This document shows, piece after piece, positions 30,801-44,100 of a stretch of DNA of 64,000 nucleotides. How positions within the stretch are numbered: the first letter of the stretch is position 1; each line of letters starts with the position of its first letter. The stretch is from Nautilus pompilius (lineage: Eukaryota; Mollusca; Cephalopoda; Nautilida; Nautilidae). The position numbers and the translations under genes were made by a program. The stretch lies in contig JACATO010000039.1 of NCBI GenBank assembly GCA_018389105.1, positions 62,001 to 126,000 on the forward strand, read 5' to 3'. The notes under the pieces were generated by a model, which made no database searches, was not told where the DNA came from, and was given only the letters and a program-made list of their open reading frames with translations.

Positions 30801-33800
30801 AATAAAAATAAATGAATAGCCTATTTTTTCCTTGTATGAGAACACACAAAGAAAAAAAAATTTCAGAAAAATAGTTACTTACTCGGCACTGAGTTGGTTT
30901 CAATGACTGTTTATCCACAGCTGACAAGGAATCATCAGGATCATCAGATGAAATGTGTGATGTGGCTACCGTAACATTGATAGTATCCAGTTCTGTGTTT
31001 CCAGTACTTTCACATTCTCCAATCAGGGAGACCTCTGTCTGAGGTTCAATCTGTGAGGACTAAAAGCATTTATAAATCAATCTGCCATTAAGTCACTTAG
31101 CTTATGATTTTGATATTTATTTGTGGCACATAGAGAAACTTTTTATAGATGCCTCATGAGAGGAAAGTGTAACAATTACTTGTTTGTAAATCTGAAAGAG
31201 TAATCAAATTTGGTGCAAACAGTTAAAATACAATTCAGTTTAAAGCTACTAATTTATAATATCTTTTATACATTTTATTTTTGATGTGATTTCATTTATT
31301 ACCATGAAATCTAATTAAACATCAACAATCTACAGTTCAGTTGGATCTAATACAAAGACCCACAAAAGCCAATGTCTCATACAAGACTTCCATTATAAGA
31401 GATATTTTTAGCTAGGTGACAATCATCATTATAAACTTTCACTAGTAATTATTCCACCCATGCACAATTTGCATTAAAAATATATTTTCTAATATTAAGC
31501 CTGGTAGACATTAGTTCATTTATCTTTTCTAGTATATTTATTTACTAAGAGAGAAAATATAAGCTAAATTATATAGAACTTTAAAAACTATCACAGAAAG
31601 AAAATTTGTTTAGAAATCTTACTGATTAAAAAGAAAATATTTCAATATTCCTAGGCAAATGTTCACAAGGTAATATTTTTTTCTCCTTACAAAATTCTCA
31701 ACGATACAACAAATTTATTCTCTATTTTCAATAAAAACAGATTTGCTAAAAAGTACATAAAGGGTGCACATACATTATACAAACTTTTCAGCATGGCTGG
31801 CACCCTAATCTATAACACCTGTGCTACATTTTAGATTTTATTGAATTTTTCACTCTATCATCAAAAAGATGGTGGTATAATGCAAGTAAACCTGAATAAA
31901 ATATAAAGAGAGGTTTTAGTCTCAAAAGGATGCTAAATAATATTTTGGACAAGTGTATCTAACAAAAAAGAATAAGAAAAACTTTTTGAACCAAAGCTGA
32001 ATAATGACATACTGATGGTTCAAGCAGCAGCAATTCCAAGATAATAGGACAGCCTGCCTCATTAAAAATGGAAACTCACATCTTGAGAACTGATGCCATC
32101 ACTAATATTGCTTATCACATTCTGAACATACTGATTAACAACATCAGTTAACTTCTGACTCTTTAACTCTGTGTCAGCTGGGTTGGTTAGCCCATTGATA
32201 TCAGAGTACTCTAGGTTGCCCATGGCAGCAGGAATGTTAGGCAAGAAGTCCCATCGTTTACCATATCGTGGAAGGTCAGCATCAGTCTTCACTGTACAAG
32301 ATGTTCTTTAGAAATAAAAAAATTCAGACAATTAATAAACTCTAGAAATAAACACAATATATTCTTCAAAACAAATGAAAATGTATTAAGACAACAGCTA
32401 TTTCAAAATGGCAGCCAGTAAAAGGTACTCTATTAATTGAAGATAATCATGTCAACTCTAACAGGCCACTTATTTTCAAGATTCTTATTCACAATTGTTA
32501 AACTTAAGTATCTGTTACATGAGAAAGGTTTTCCCAATTAGTTATTTTCTAAAACAAGAATATTTTTTTTACAATAAAAAACCTGCTATTATTCTTTAAA
32601 ATATCTAAATAATTCACCACCAAAAGAAATGTGAATTGCGTGATTTCTGTAGCTAATATTTTCATTAAAAATGCTGCTAAAAGGAAGCTGAATTGTAGGG
32701 ACAAGAGAAAATGAAAATGAAAAAAAAAATATATATATAATTCTTAGTTTTGAACTTTCCATGAGATTATTAGCTATTAAGAGCATTCAAATTCCCAAAT
32801 CTGTCAAATCAAATTTTAACTTAAATAGTGAAAAGAACAAATTATACTATCTCTCCTAGATCATCAGTGGCATCCTGTGGAAAATATCTTACCTGGATTT
32901 TAAATGCCTGCTCAAAGCACCAGACTCAGTAAAACATCGACGGCACATAGAACAGGTATATGGTCGTTCACCTATAAAAAAGATTGTTATCTTAAAAAAT
33001 AAACTACAGTTACATACTATAATGTTTTTCATATAGGAAATCTTTATATTTGTGGGTATGAATCTGCTGACAAGAATCAGACTAGTCTCATCATTATACT
33101 ATATTATGCAATTCTAAATTAGCTGTTTTGATATTCTCTGCCTTAATTCCTCTTACAAAACTCTGAAAATCTAAGTTTTGAAGACTTTTCTATTAACAAG
33201 CATTTATTTTATTTTATAGTCAACACATGTAATATTTTGTTGATTTCATCCAGCATATTACAACATTTTTCAGGTAAATACACAAAAAAAAAAAAATGAT
33301 TGTCAAATTTAAAATCTTTACAGTTTGCTTGTTTACAGGTCACAGTTATCAAATATAGTTTTTATATGTTAAAAAAACACCCTGACAAAAGCAACTTAAT
33401 AAGTAAAAGGAAAACCCATACAAAAATTAAACAAGTATTTTGTTTACCAACTAAACAGCAGCTGTTTCAAGCCATACTATAACTACTTACCTGTGTGTCT
33501 TCTCATATGCCTTTTTAAAGAACCTTTTGTCTTGAAAGCATAAGTACACCCTGCAAATTTGCATGTGAACTCCCTTTTATTTGTATGAGTCAGCATGTGG
33601 GTTTTGAGAACATTCACCTTGAAAGAAAATAACTTTTAGTTGAAAGAAAAACCTCTATCATGGCACAAATAAACAGAAAGCAACCATGTTGCTGATGAAA
33701 TCAAATCAAACTGCAACTGCATTCTTGGAATATAAAATTAAAAGTCATGTCATATAATCTATACACACAAGTTTAAAATTTTGCTTGTTTAATTTCCATT

Positions 33801-36800
33801 AGCAGCATCCTGTTTAAAACCACATTACACTAAGTATCTCAAGGATTTGTCCAGTTATCCATAGATAAAAACAGACAGTTTATCAAAACCTTTATTGATA
33901 ACTCCAGAGATTTCGCTGACATATGTATCAGTTTTTTAAAATGTATATGGCATTTCCTAGTATTTGTCAAATCTAAAACATGCTAAATAGAACAAATGCA
34001 TTTTTAGTTAGCAGCATAAACTGTTCCTGATTACAAAGCACCTACCTCTTTAAATGAATGACCACAGGTATGACACATGTGAGGCCTGTCTGCCTTGTCT
34101 GATGAAGTCAGCCTAGGTCTTTTGTAATCAGGTCCATCATCAGCAGACACATAAGCTTCTCCTTCACCATCTTCATCATCATCATCATCATCATTCATTT
34201 CATGGTCATATTTCACATGTCTTCGAAGAGCTGCATCCCTTTAAAAAGGGAAAATCCAACTATTAAAGGCAAGTAACTGCTGCAAATTTAAATAAAGCAC
34301 TTAGAAAAGAACGGGTTGCAGTAATGCTTTTCATATTAACTTCCAAATTTGGTGAAGATGTGTAATTAAATTCATCCTGATTTAATGACTTAATTTCTGG
34401 AAACCTACTATTTTAGTATTGGAATAACGTTTTTACTCTTGAGAATGGCAAATGCTATCACCATTAAAAATGTAAGAAGTATGAAAAAAAAACAAAACAT
34501 TTTAGTCAAAGCACAGGAAAAAAATCAATAAATACCTGTTAAAAGTTTTATTGCATTTTTCACAAGTGTATGTAACTTTCTCAGTAATTAGGCCTTCATC
34601 CACTTCAGGAACTTTCTGTCTTCCTCGCCTTCCTAACATTCACACACACAAAAAAAATTATATCGTAAAAAATGACAAACTGAAGCTGTAATTAAAATAG
34701 ATCATAATGATATTTAATGTAAAGTTACTTTAAAACAACTGAATTTATCATTCATCAAAGAGTGTAACAGTAAGAAGAAAAATGTTTAGTGTAATGTCAG
34801 AATAACATCTTACAATTATTATGGTGAATTACAATTATTAGTTTCAAAATATAAGGGTTCATAAATAACAGTCCAATGACCGCTTTAATTTTTTTTTTAA
34901 CTACCTATAAAAAATAGTAAAAATGCATTCAATTGTATATATATTTTTAAAATGTCTTCAGTTAGTGAAAATAACAAGTTTTACATTAATTTTGTGAAAT
35001 TAAAATAAGTTTGTCTTCAAAAATTATTTGAAAACAAATTATTAGCAGGAAAATTAGAGTCAACACTAATGCAGATTTACTTTCAGTAGACAAAGATTCT
35101 TTGTAGAAACTTTTGGAAATATTGAATTGTATTAGAGATACCTTTCTTTGCTCGCTGACACAAAAATAAACAAACAGTAGCATTATATGAAATTTCTTTA
35201 AAATACCACGTTTATTGATATAAAATAAGGTAATCTTTTTTTTTTATTTTGCCATAAAATGTTAAATTAAGCATAGTTAATAATTGTTTATTTCATACTC
35301 ATTTGGATTTGTCACTGGACTTGATATGAGTGTTTGTTTGGTTCGTTTTTGTAATAAAAAATGCAAAATTTGACTTTTTTGTTAAAATAAAATTTTAAAA
35401 AATGAAATGACTTTGAAATTTATCACAACCAAAATGTGCTACCTTGGCTTTTACTTGACATTAAGCAATACATGCATTAGAATGAATTTCAATGCTATAT
35501 CATTACTTTAAAATCAGTCTTAGGGTACTCAAATTCTGTACCCACCCTGTTCCCCAACTCTCTTCAAATAAAAATTGTCATAGTATTTGATTAAAAAAGA
35601 CAAAACAAAATTCAAGCCAACATAAGAGAAAACTTTAAAATAAGTTTTATAGCTGAAGTGTTTTACAACCTAAAAAGATATTGAAACCTCTTCGATTAAC
35701 TAACAAAAACAACCAACCTCTTCTCTTCCCTTGATATCCTGTCTGGTTTTCTTTACCCACTGACTTCTCCCCATCCTTGTTTTCTCGGTCTTCTTTTCGA
35801 GATTCCAATTTTACTCTCTGCACAAGTTTAGGGTAGATCACCCTCCTGTCCTTTGTCGAGCGAGAGTAGGTAACCTTGAAGTTATCGTGCTGGATCTTGT
35901 GCTCCAAGTATGAGTGGAGACTCGTAAACTCTTCCTTGCATCGCTTACAAAAATGAACATCATCGCCATCATCTGTGAATTCTGGAAAAAATAAAATAAA
36001 ATAAAATAAAATAAATGATGATAAAAAAAAAGAAGCAGAAATCCATCCAATGATTTTATCCCTCTTTTATCAAAATATCTAAAAAAAAAAAGGGGTTAAA
36101 ACTAAGTTGTTTTTCTTACTGAAGTAAAAAAAACTTGTAATATTATTCAAATCGCCTAAGTATTCATTTGTTTAAAATCCAAGCATGAGAGTGAAAGGTA
36201 AAAGCCAAACTATACCTCGACTGAGCTAACCAGCAGCTGGGTCTGGGGCTGGTTATTTAGTATTGTGGAAACCAGAGGGTCGTTTTTATATCATCATGGA
36301 GCAGCAAAACTGAAAACTCTGCTTCCAAACAAGAGAACTTCTTCCTTGAGGGGGGGGGGGGGGTTGGGGTTGGACAGAAGAAATTTTGCTTAATTGCATC
36401 ACTGGTGTGCAGGACTGAAGTTTCCTCTGCTGGAGTTGTCTAAACACTAGGGTACATGCCCTTAACCTTCCGTGTACCGCCCAAGGTGCACACACACACA
36501 CCCCTCAAATCTGCATTGCTCAGCATCTCTAGCTCACAATACCTTCCTCTCATCAATGTAATAACCAACCCCCCCCCCGCTGTAACGAGATCCTCATATA
36601 TCGCTCCAGCCCCACGCGTTTTTAGTACGGGATGACTAAACATGCAGCCAGTGCTGGCTGGCTGATGGAGTAGGGGCGGTGGGAGGAGGAGGGGAGGGGT
36701 TAGAAATAATACAAGTCTGGATTTTCCGACCATCAAAGTTGGAGACACCTGCCCGAAAAAAAGACAACTCATCATCGAGAGCGGAGGGTGACTTCATAGC

Positions 36801-37327
36801 GGAACTGGGAAAAGAAAGGGCCGGTGGGGGGTGGGGGTGGGGGATGTTGCGTGAGTGTGCTAGGCTGGGTAAGCGTGTTGGGAGGAGGAGGGAAAGGGTG
36901 CGCGAGTTACCGGAGTCGTCGTCGTCAGTGGTGTGGGATCGCCGCCACCCGCGCAGACGACCAGGTAAATAGGTCGACAGCGAGTCAGAAAGGGGGCCAG
37001 CAAAGGTACTTTTGGAAAGACACCCACCACCGCCCGGCAGAAGGGAAGAATGTGGCTGGGGGGGGGGGAGAGAGAGACCCCATCGAAGTCGACAAACCCG
37101 TCGGAGAGCGTGAGGGCCCGAGTCGGGGATTCAGACGCCATTGCAGCAGCATAAAGTGGTAAAAAGTTGGGAACAGCCGAGAAAATGTGGAAGGGTTCGC
37201 GCGCGAGGCAACCGGGCGGCGGGTGTTGGATGTAGGTTCGCGTCAATTGGCGATCGTCTGCTCGATGCTTACCTTTCACGACTAAATCTGCCGTATTGTC
37301 GGCTGGAGGTTTGTCGCACTCGGTCAT
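24871..37327 (-). CDS. E4F1: E4F1, zinc-finger transcription factor / atypical E3 ligase
   Basis: E4F1 in mammals binds promoters (including pyruvate dehydrogenase complex and checkpoint genes), ubiquitinates p53 and is essential for cell survival. Exons: 37327-37273, 35981-35718, 34632-34536, 34238-34046, 33617-33491, 32971-32893, 32305-32080, 31059-30883, 30687-30529, 30029-29944, 29697-29537, 26866-26649, 26046-25848, 25739-25591, 25299-24871. Every junction keeps phase, giving 872 residues (human 784). I count 13 fingers: residues 30-50, 130-152, 194-214, 222-244, 252-275, 405-425, 433-454, 520-540, 548-568, 576-596, 604-624, 632-652 and 660-683. Two are C2HC (252-275, 660-683), as in human. 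Diagnostic stretches are FREKGSLQRH, CGRGFAEHGTLNRHLKAK and, after the fingers, AEFSSVVADTQQYI. An aspartate run lies near residue 160. The C-terminal 190 residues are acidic and finger-free. The ATG at 37327 is chosen; a frame extension begins with TTG only. Confidence 0.96.
26867..29536 (-). other. E4F1 intron 11
   Basis: This intron of about 2.7 kb lies between the exon for the eighth finger and the exons for fingers nine to eleven. It carries a worn Tc1-type transposase on the opposite strand (separate entry). Close to 27176-27200 a TA-CAGTAGAACCTGACC stretch resembles a transposon terminus, but no matching partner end was established. The rest is AT-rich and unassigned. Confidence 0.6.
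27440..28340 (+). pseudogene. Tc1-like transposase relic in E4F1 intron 11
   Basis: On the plus strand, with many stops and shifts, recognisable pieces appear in the correct order for a Tc1 transposase: an LSDLETGLLQADKTPRP-like start, LKNRFLPAIVVAH (the RFLTA motif), a PFFH-type segment near 27750, the aligned aspartate segment around 27900-27950 (SIMGWPHFT), then SDMAPSKQTWDELGH, matching the usual SPDLNPIEHxWDEL block. It is inserted antisense to E4F1 and is clearly non-functional. Confidence 0.6.
30884..36500 (-). other. E4F1 introns 1-8, nothing else recognised
   Basis: Between the E4F1 exons in this part the sequence is AT-rich with poly-A/T runs. An (AAAAT)n microsatellite lies at about 35988-36014 next to the acceptor of exon 2, and a long G run at about 36347-36363. 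No transposon ends or further coding were identified. Confidence 0.5.
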
Positions 37328-38157
37328 GGCGTTTTGCGACAATCGACAAAAGAATCGGTCGGCACTCCTCGGCTCTCTTCGCCATGGACCGGCAGGGCCG
37401 CGAGGCGGAGGGTAATCTCAAAACCGGGATCCGGCTCCGCCTCGCCGGAAAAAAAAAAAATAAACAACAAAACAAACAAACAACAAACAACAAAAAAAAA
37501 AAAACACAGTGGTTCGTAATTCGTTCTCCTGTCGAGATGAGCGCAATTAACCTTTGTTCTTCCGCTGTTTGTTTTCAACCGCAAATGTGAGGAAGACTGA
37601 TGCTCCCCTCCTGAGCTTTCCGCGCGGTACCTAAGCTGTCGGATAAACGGGGTGGTGGGAGAAATGTCTGGAATCCGGAGATTTCTCTGTTACAGCCACC
37701 AATAATCGGATGGGGGCTCTGTCCGTCCAGAAATGTCCTTTATTGTTATAAATTTTACTTTCACCTTCGGAATCTGGAGGAGGAGGGGGGGGTCAGCATC
37801 TTTCTTGTTCGCTTGTTTTAACATTCAATCCGATTCCCGTCCCGTCCCGTCCACCCTAACCCCTCGCATCCTCCCCTGACTTCCCCAAAAGCGCCGAAAT
37901 TAAAAATACCCACGCAGTAATGGTCATTGTGGGGGGGGGGATTCTTCCCTCCCTCCCTTCTTTTTTTAAAGAAATATTTATTCAAAAAATCCTTTTGTTT
38001 TCGTTTGAGGAAGAGGAGGAGGTGGAGGTGGTGGGTGGTGGGGGAGAGATGCGGGTTTTGAAAAGACCCCCTAGACGGGGGCCCCGGCGAGCACAGGCAA
38101 CGCGCATATGTGTGTGTGTGTGTGTGTGCCAGCAGCAGAGTTCACCAACAAACCAAG
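37328..38157. promoter_or_regulatory. head-to-head promoter region of E4F1 and RNF2
   Basis: The start codons of E4F1 (37327, minus) and RNF2 (38158, plus) are 830 bp apart, and GC-rich sequence extends from about 36700 through RNF2 exon 1. This must contain both 5' UTRs and presumably a shared core promoter. A (GT)n run of about 20 bp (38109-38128) lies just upstream of the RNF2 ATG and is probably transcribed. A/C-rich tracts occur near 37449-37505. No TATA box was assigned. Several open frames here are G/C-run artefacts. Confidence 0.7.
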
Positions 38158-41100
38158 ATGGCTAACGAGGTGGTACACGCTCCAAATAAAACGTGGGAAC
38201 TCAGCCTGTACGAGCTGCACCGGACGCCGCAGGAGCTGATAACCGACAGCACGGAGATCGCCGTCTCCCCGAGGAGCCTGCACAGCGAGCTGATGTGCCC
38301 CATATGCCTGGACATGCTGAAGAACACAATGACAACGAAGGAGTGTTTACATCGCTTCTGCCAGGAGTGCATCATCACCGCCCTGCGCAGCGGCAACAAG
38401 GAATGCCCGACCTGCCGCAAGAAGCTGGTGTCCAAGCGGTCCCTGCGGCCGGACCCGAACTTCGACTCCCTGATATCCAAGATCTACCCGAGCAGGGACG
38501 AGTACGAGGCGCACCAGGAGCGGGTGCTGCAGAAGCTGAACAAGCACCACAGCTCGTCGGCGCTGACCCACAGCATCGAGGAGGGGCTCAGGAGGCAGGC
38601 GGAGAACAGGGTCCAGCGGGTCCGGAAGCACCCCTCCGACATCGAGTCGCAGAGAGCCGAGAGCTCCACGTCCAACGAGGCCACGCCACGGAAAAAACTG
38701 AAAACCTACTCGGACGACTCCAGCGCGGAAAACTCCCTGGGCGAGGGGGTCTCCGAGCAGCCCCCGGAGAGAACAGTGCGTGATATAGAGTTAGTGTTCA
38801 AACCCCACCCCCAGGACGGGGAGGTGGTCGATCTCTCCTCGCAAACGAGGTACATCAAAACCACAGCAAATGCGACAGGTATATCTATCTATCAGCTTTC
38901 TTATGGGAGTGCGGGCCCCCGCTGGGGCGTGGCTGGGGTCTGCTACGTGGTAGGCGAAAGGCCTGACAATGATATTATTATTACTATTATTATTAATTAT
39001 TATTATTATTATAATTATTTATTATTATTATTATTATTATTCCAGGCGACAGTAACCAGCCTCACCCCTTTGCTTTCTTTTTGTTTTTCGATTGTTTTTT
39101 TTTATAGCGATGCTTTAAGGGGGTGGGTGTGTGTGTGTGTGGGTGGGTGTGGGTTGGGGTGTGGTGGGTGTGGCTGTGTTGGTTGGTTTTGGTGGTGGTG
39201 TGGGGGGGTCGGATATTTTTGTCAAAACTTCACAACTTCAGGACGTCACACATTTTTTTTTTTTTACGAGTTATGTCCCTTACAAGAATTTTTTTTTTTT
39301 TTTTTAAATAAAAGGGTTAACCGCTGGACAGCCAGCTGTGGTGCTCCGCCACCGAATGGTTGGTACCTGATCTAGACCTTTAACCATCGCTTCCTTGCCC
39401 CCTCCCCTCCACCCCCTCCCCAGCGCTACTGTACTCGATTTCGCCTGTACATCCTCCTGGAACTCGGTCAAAAGTTGGTTGGTGTTTATCACTTTCGAGA
39501 AATCAAAAGTACTGATGTTATTTTCTAGAGATGCCTCAGATCTATTTTGCATCAACAACAACAAAAAATATTATATATATACAATAAAAGGAACTAACTA
39601 ACTTTTAAAATCATATATTCAATCATTAGGAAAGTCTTTTATATTAAAATGAAAGCAACAGAAAGAAAAAAAAGAACAACAAAAACAAGCGAACTTTGGA
39701 AAGATAGAAGCAGAACTTGATATTTAAATAATTCCATTACTATTTATATGTATTGTTTTTAATATAGATTCACATAAATGAGTTCAGTACTGGAGTTTTG
39801 TCAAGGATTGTATTTTAAGGAGTAATGCCACACTGTTAACAAATTACTTATGATGTGATTGCTTTTTAAGTACTAAAACCAAAAAAAAAATGTTGATTAG
39901 GAGAAATATATAATGGTGAAAGTGTGTTGCTGAAAAGTACAGAGATCTGACAAGAAGAAAATTATCGTCCTTGAAGCATAAGTAACTTTTATTATGGCAC
40001 ACATGTACACTTAGGAGAAATATTAAATAACAGAGAATATGCTATTTAGTACTTTTCCTATATGTCCCATGAAGGGCTAGCACATGTGGTATGGATGCTA
40101 TGAGGGTTTGTATAATAGCATGGTTCCAATTTTTGCCTATGTTTAGTCAATTTTTCCTGCAGATCTGCCACAGATGTGGCAGGAGGTCTTGTTTTTCTCA
40201 GTTGGCAATCAAGGTGCTTTCAGACGTGTTCAATCAGATTCATGTCAGGGCTCCTAGGTGCCCAGGGAAAAACCTGGAGCCTCTCTTGTCTCTTTCACAG
40301 GGCCACAGCTTTGGAGATGTGACAAATGGCACAATCTTCTTGCAGCAAATGTGTCTTGAACTGCAAAACTCCTTGTTGGAAAACTGGCTTGTGATGAGTA
40401 TCAAGAATGGATACATATACAACAGAATTCAGATGTCCCTTAGTAAACACCAGGTCAGTCTTTCCAGCTGCACATGTCATTACACTAAAACCACCATGTT
40501 GGACTGTGGGCTGCACCAGGCTTCCTAAAATGCTTTACTGGTTGTTCTCAACAGCTATATTTGTCCATTTAACGTAAATTGGTGGAACTGAGACTCTTCA
40601 GAGAACAGAACAACAAATATCAAAAATGCCATAGATTCGTGTCATTTCCTAACCATGCATCCATTGTAGCTCAGTTTATGCAAATAATGTTGAGCTTACA
40701 TTGTGACGCATTTACAGTATATTGCTTATGTCTGCAAGCCTTGTGTGTGGATTTGACCTCATCTGGCAAACAAAGATTTTTCTGGCTTGTTCTGTAACTA
40801 CTGATGGCCATACTGGTTGGTAGTTATCTGCTCTTCCATTTGAAAGTCCATGCTCACTTTGAACAGAGTCTGATTGTCCATTTACATGATCTAGCATCTC
40901 TGAAATTCTACTAGCTTGATTTTCTCGTGATGCATACTACTTATAGCTTTGTGGGTAACATGGGCATCTCTATTATTTCCATGTGAGCTTTTTATTCTAG
41001 CAGGACACTATATATTGTGAGTGTTTGTTTTAGTAACAACAATCATATAATACAGAAAAATTTTTACAGACTAAAATTGGAATTGATAAGTCTACTAAAT

Positions 41101-44100
41101 TCAATTGTGGGCTGTTTAGGGCATAATATGTTTTTTTTTTTTTTTTTTTAAATCATTCCTCCCTCCTCCCAAGTGGAGACCCTTGTTTGCTTGTTTTTAT
41201 TTACCTTGCAAATTAATTGTCTTTTTGAATTTTCTTATCTCCACTTAGTTCAAACCTTCCCCTTTGTTAGTCACTCCTTTGCTTATTCAGAAAACGGTTT
41301 ATAAACTTTATGTTCAACTGTAAATAGTTTGCAGTTACATATTTTAATGTTTCTTCTGTGTTACATAAGTAGCGTATACACTAAAAGTTGCCAGGACTGA
41401 CTGTGTTTTGGAGTGGAGGGGAGAAAGGGCATGCTTTGTTCCTACTTTTGTCTTAGATTTTAGTGGGATACTCGAGGAATAATGACACTTGACTTTCACC
41501 GTCTGAAACAGAACGCATTAAATGCGAAACTTTTTAAAAAATTTGTGACGTTTGAAAGTAAGTTTCAGTCAGAAAGATTTAGCTAATTCACTTTGTTTCT
41601 CTATAAAATTGACAATGCATCTAACATCATTAAAAACTTCTTTGCATTTTCATGAAACGGAAAAACAGATTTTTTAAAAAAACGACAGTACAAAGTTTGG
41701 AGAAATTTGCCAGTGTTATGAAGACATTTCTTCATCTAAATAAACCATGAGTTTTATCCTTGTAACTCATTTGGAATTCTACTGGGGAAAAAAAACAATT
41801 CTAAAATAGAATCTGTAATGATTTTAATGAAATAATTTTGAATTTGAAATAAAATCAATTTGACTTTGTTTTGGGGGCACTGATTTCAAAAATAAATCTA
41901 GTTTTGCAGTTTCTTCCTTCAATGTCAATTTTGTCTATCATGTCGACGGGCTTAAATGGTTAACTTTTTATGGTGACAAGGCAAGGGATACACGAAATAT
42001 CCAGTGTTTGCGTTGAATGTGGAAGTAGGTAGAGGACAGAGACATAAGGACTCAAGACGTCGAAGAACTGGCGGTGAGAACGTGCTTAAATGTCGGAGAA
42101 CCAAATATCAAAAACCGACCACTAATAGATCGGGTAAAAATCACCTTTCCTCCTCTCCACATCAAACTGGGTCTAATGCAGCAGTATGTTAAAGCTCTGA
42201 GCATAGAAGGTGAATGTTTTAAGTACATATGCACAACATTTCCTAGCCTCAGTTATGAAAAAATAAAAGCTGGTGTGTTTGACAGGCCACAAATCAGAAA
42301 ACTGATGATAGATCAACATTTCACAAGCTCCATGAATGATATGGAGAAAAGAGCATGGAATTCTTTTGTGGCTGCTGTGAAAAATTTCCTGGAAAACAAA
42401 AAAGCTGAAAATTACAAAGATCTTATTCAAACATTGCTCAAGAATTTTCATCGTCTGGTTTGCAACATGAGCACAAAGGTTCATTTCCTCAACAGTCATC
42501 TTGATAAATTTCCTGAAAATCTAGGTGACGTAATTGATGAGCAAGATGAAAGGTTCCATCAAGATATACAAGCTGTGGAGGAGCGATACCAAGGAAGGTG
42601 GGATACTCACATGATGGCCGACTACTGTTGAAGTATTAAAAGAGACTGTCTGGAGATGAAGCAGTCCAGAAAAGCCTACAAATGAAAATTTAATCCATGA
42701 AGGAAGAATGTGTCATTTACTGATATCAGTTAATGTAAATAAACCCATGTCTGTCATTGTTTTGTTTGTACAGTATTCTAAATGAAATGGTAAGAATATT
42801 CTGGATCAATTTGTGCCCTTTTTTGACTAAAATTCATTCAATTCTAGCATCGATTTATATTTCAATATTTTGACCTGATATATCATATAGTTAACCAATA
42901 TATTTGTTAATCTCAAAATTGATTCCTGGTATTCTAAATAATATTGTTAAGAATAGGATTGAGGTGATTGTGGAAATCATTGCAATCGGGTACTTATTTA
43001 CGGCGATTGATCGAAAATGGGGATATGCCTTAGAGCAACAACTTGACGTGATGGGCAAAAACCAATGTGATATTTGAGTTCAGGGCCCCCAAAATTAGTC
43101 AGAAACAAGTTCGGATATAAGTCAGCAAAAAACTGTGTCGACCAGTGTTATAGAAGCTATAAAAAGTGCAGAGTTACTGATTGATTGGAATGCTTTCTTT
43201 AAAAAAAAAGGGTGAAAAAATATTGGGAAGTTCTGAAAAGAAGTTACATAAGCAGTGTTTAAGTTTTGGATGTTTAGATGTGGATAAATGTTAGCTTGAT
43301 CAACTCTTATTTACGTGGTTATTCTTAATATAGTTGTTTAAAATATGAAATTACGGCATAAAAAAGATAAATCCTTTAATTTTGTAAGCAAGTTTTATGA
43401 TGAATACTTAGTAAGTAAGAAGAAAATACAAGTAAAAATGACAAAACAGACAGGCAGATTGGCCTTTATGTCAGGTTTCTGAATTTGACGAGGTGGTTTT
43501 GCGACAATACCCTGCATTACCTGTCAGTAGATCCAGCCACAAAATGACTCCCTAGCAACTGAATTTACCTCTTTGACTTTTGGTTGAAAAGTTTTTCGTG
43601 AAAGCAACAATATACAAGTTGCCCTTCTCAGTTATCGCAATCTTTAGGAGCATGTGCGAACTTTGGTACAAGAGGAGAAAAAAACGTGTTAATGATACTA
43701 TTCTTTACTATCAGTCAGAAGTCAAGAAGGACCAAGAAAAATCTACCATCCATGTGGTGGAAGAGATAGCACATGGTGTATTATTTGTTTGTTTCTCTCT
43801 CTCTCTCTCTCTATTTTTTTAATGATAATGGGTGATGCTGAGTCTTTGCTATTTTTTTTGCTTTCTGCATTTAGCCAAGGCTGATATTTCTTGAAAAGCT
43901 CTGTACCACCACAGCTAGTTATGGCCAGATCTTGCAACGGTGAGCCAGCTCGCCAGTCGCCTGCTTCATTTTGTAGCAGGTGTAAATCCCGTATTCTGGA
44001 GACTTCTGCTGATTTTGTTCGTTGATTCGGTGAGCAACAGCTGGTAATATTGGCAGTAAAAAAAAAAAAGAAAAACAACAAACAAAACAACCCGATCAAC

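Noticed and set aside
36347..36363. Long G run as a special structure
   Set aside because: A single homopolymer, likely to vary in length or contain assembly error; no further support.
37327..37342. An N-terminal extension of E4F1 upstream of the ATG at 37327
   Set aside because: The extension starts at TTG, not ATG, and the ATG at 37327 is the first in frame.
36679..37590. Several open frames of 97-160 codons around the E4F1/RNF2 promoter
   Set aside because: They arise from GC-rich low-complexity sequence with G and A runs, on both strands, and no domain is recognisable.
38110..38157. Extension of RNF2 upstream of 38158
   Set aside because: It translates the GT microsatellite (Cys-Val repeat). 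The ATG at 38158 has a better context and matches the family's N-terminus.
38193..38783. A 196-codon open frame overlapping RNF2 exon 1
   Set aside because: It is a shadow in the +2 frame of GC-rich RNF2 coding sequence, with biased Pro/Ala/Gly/Glu composition and no motif.
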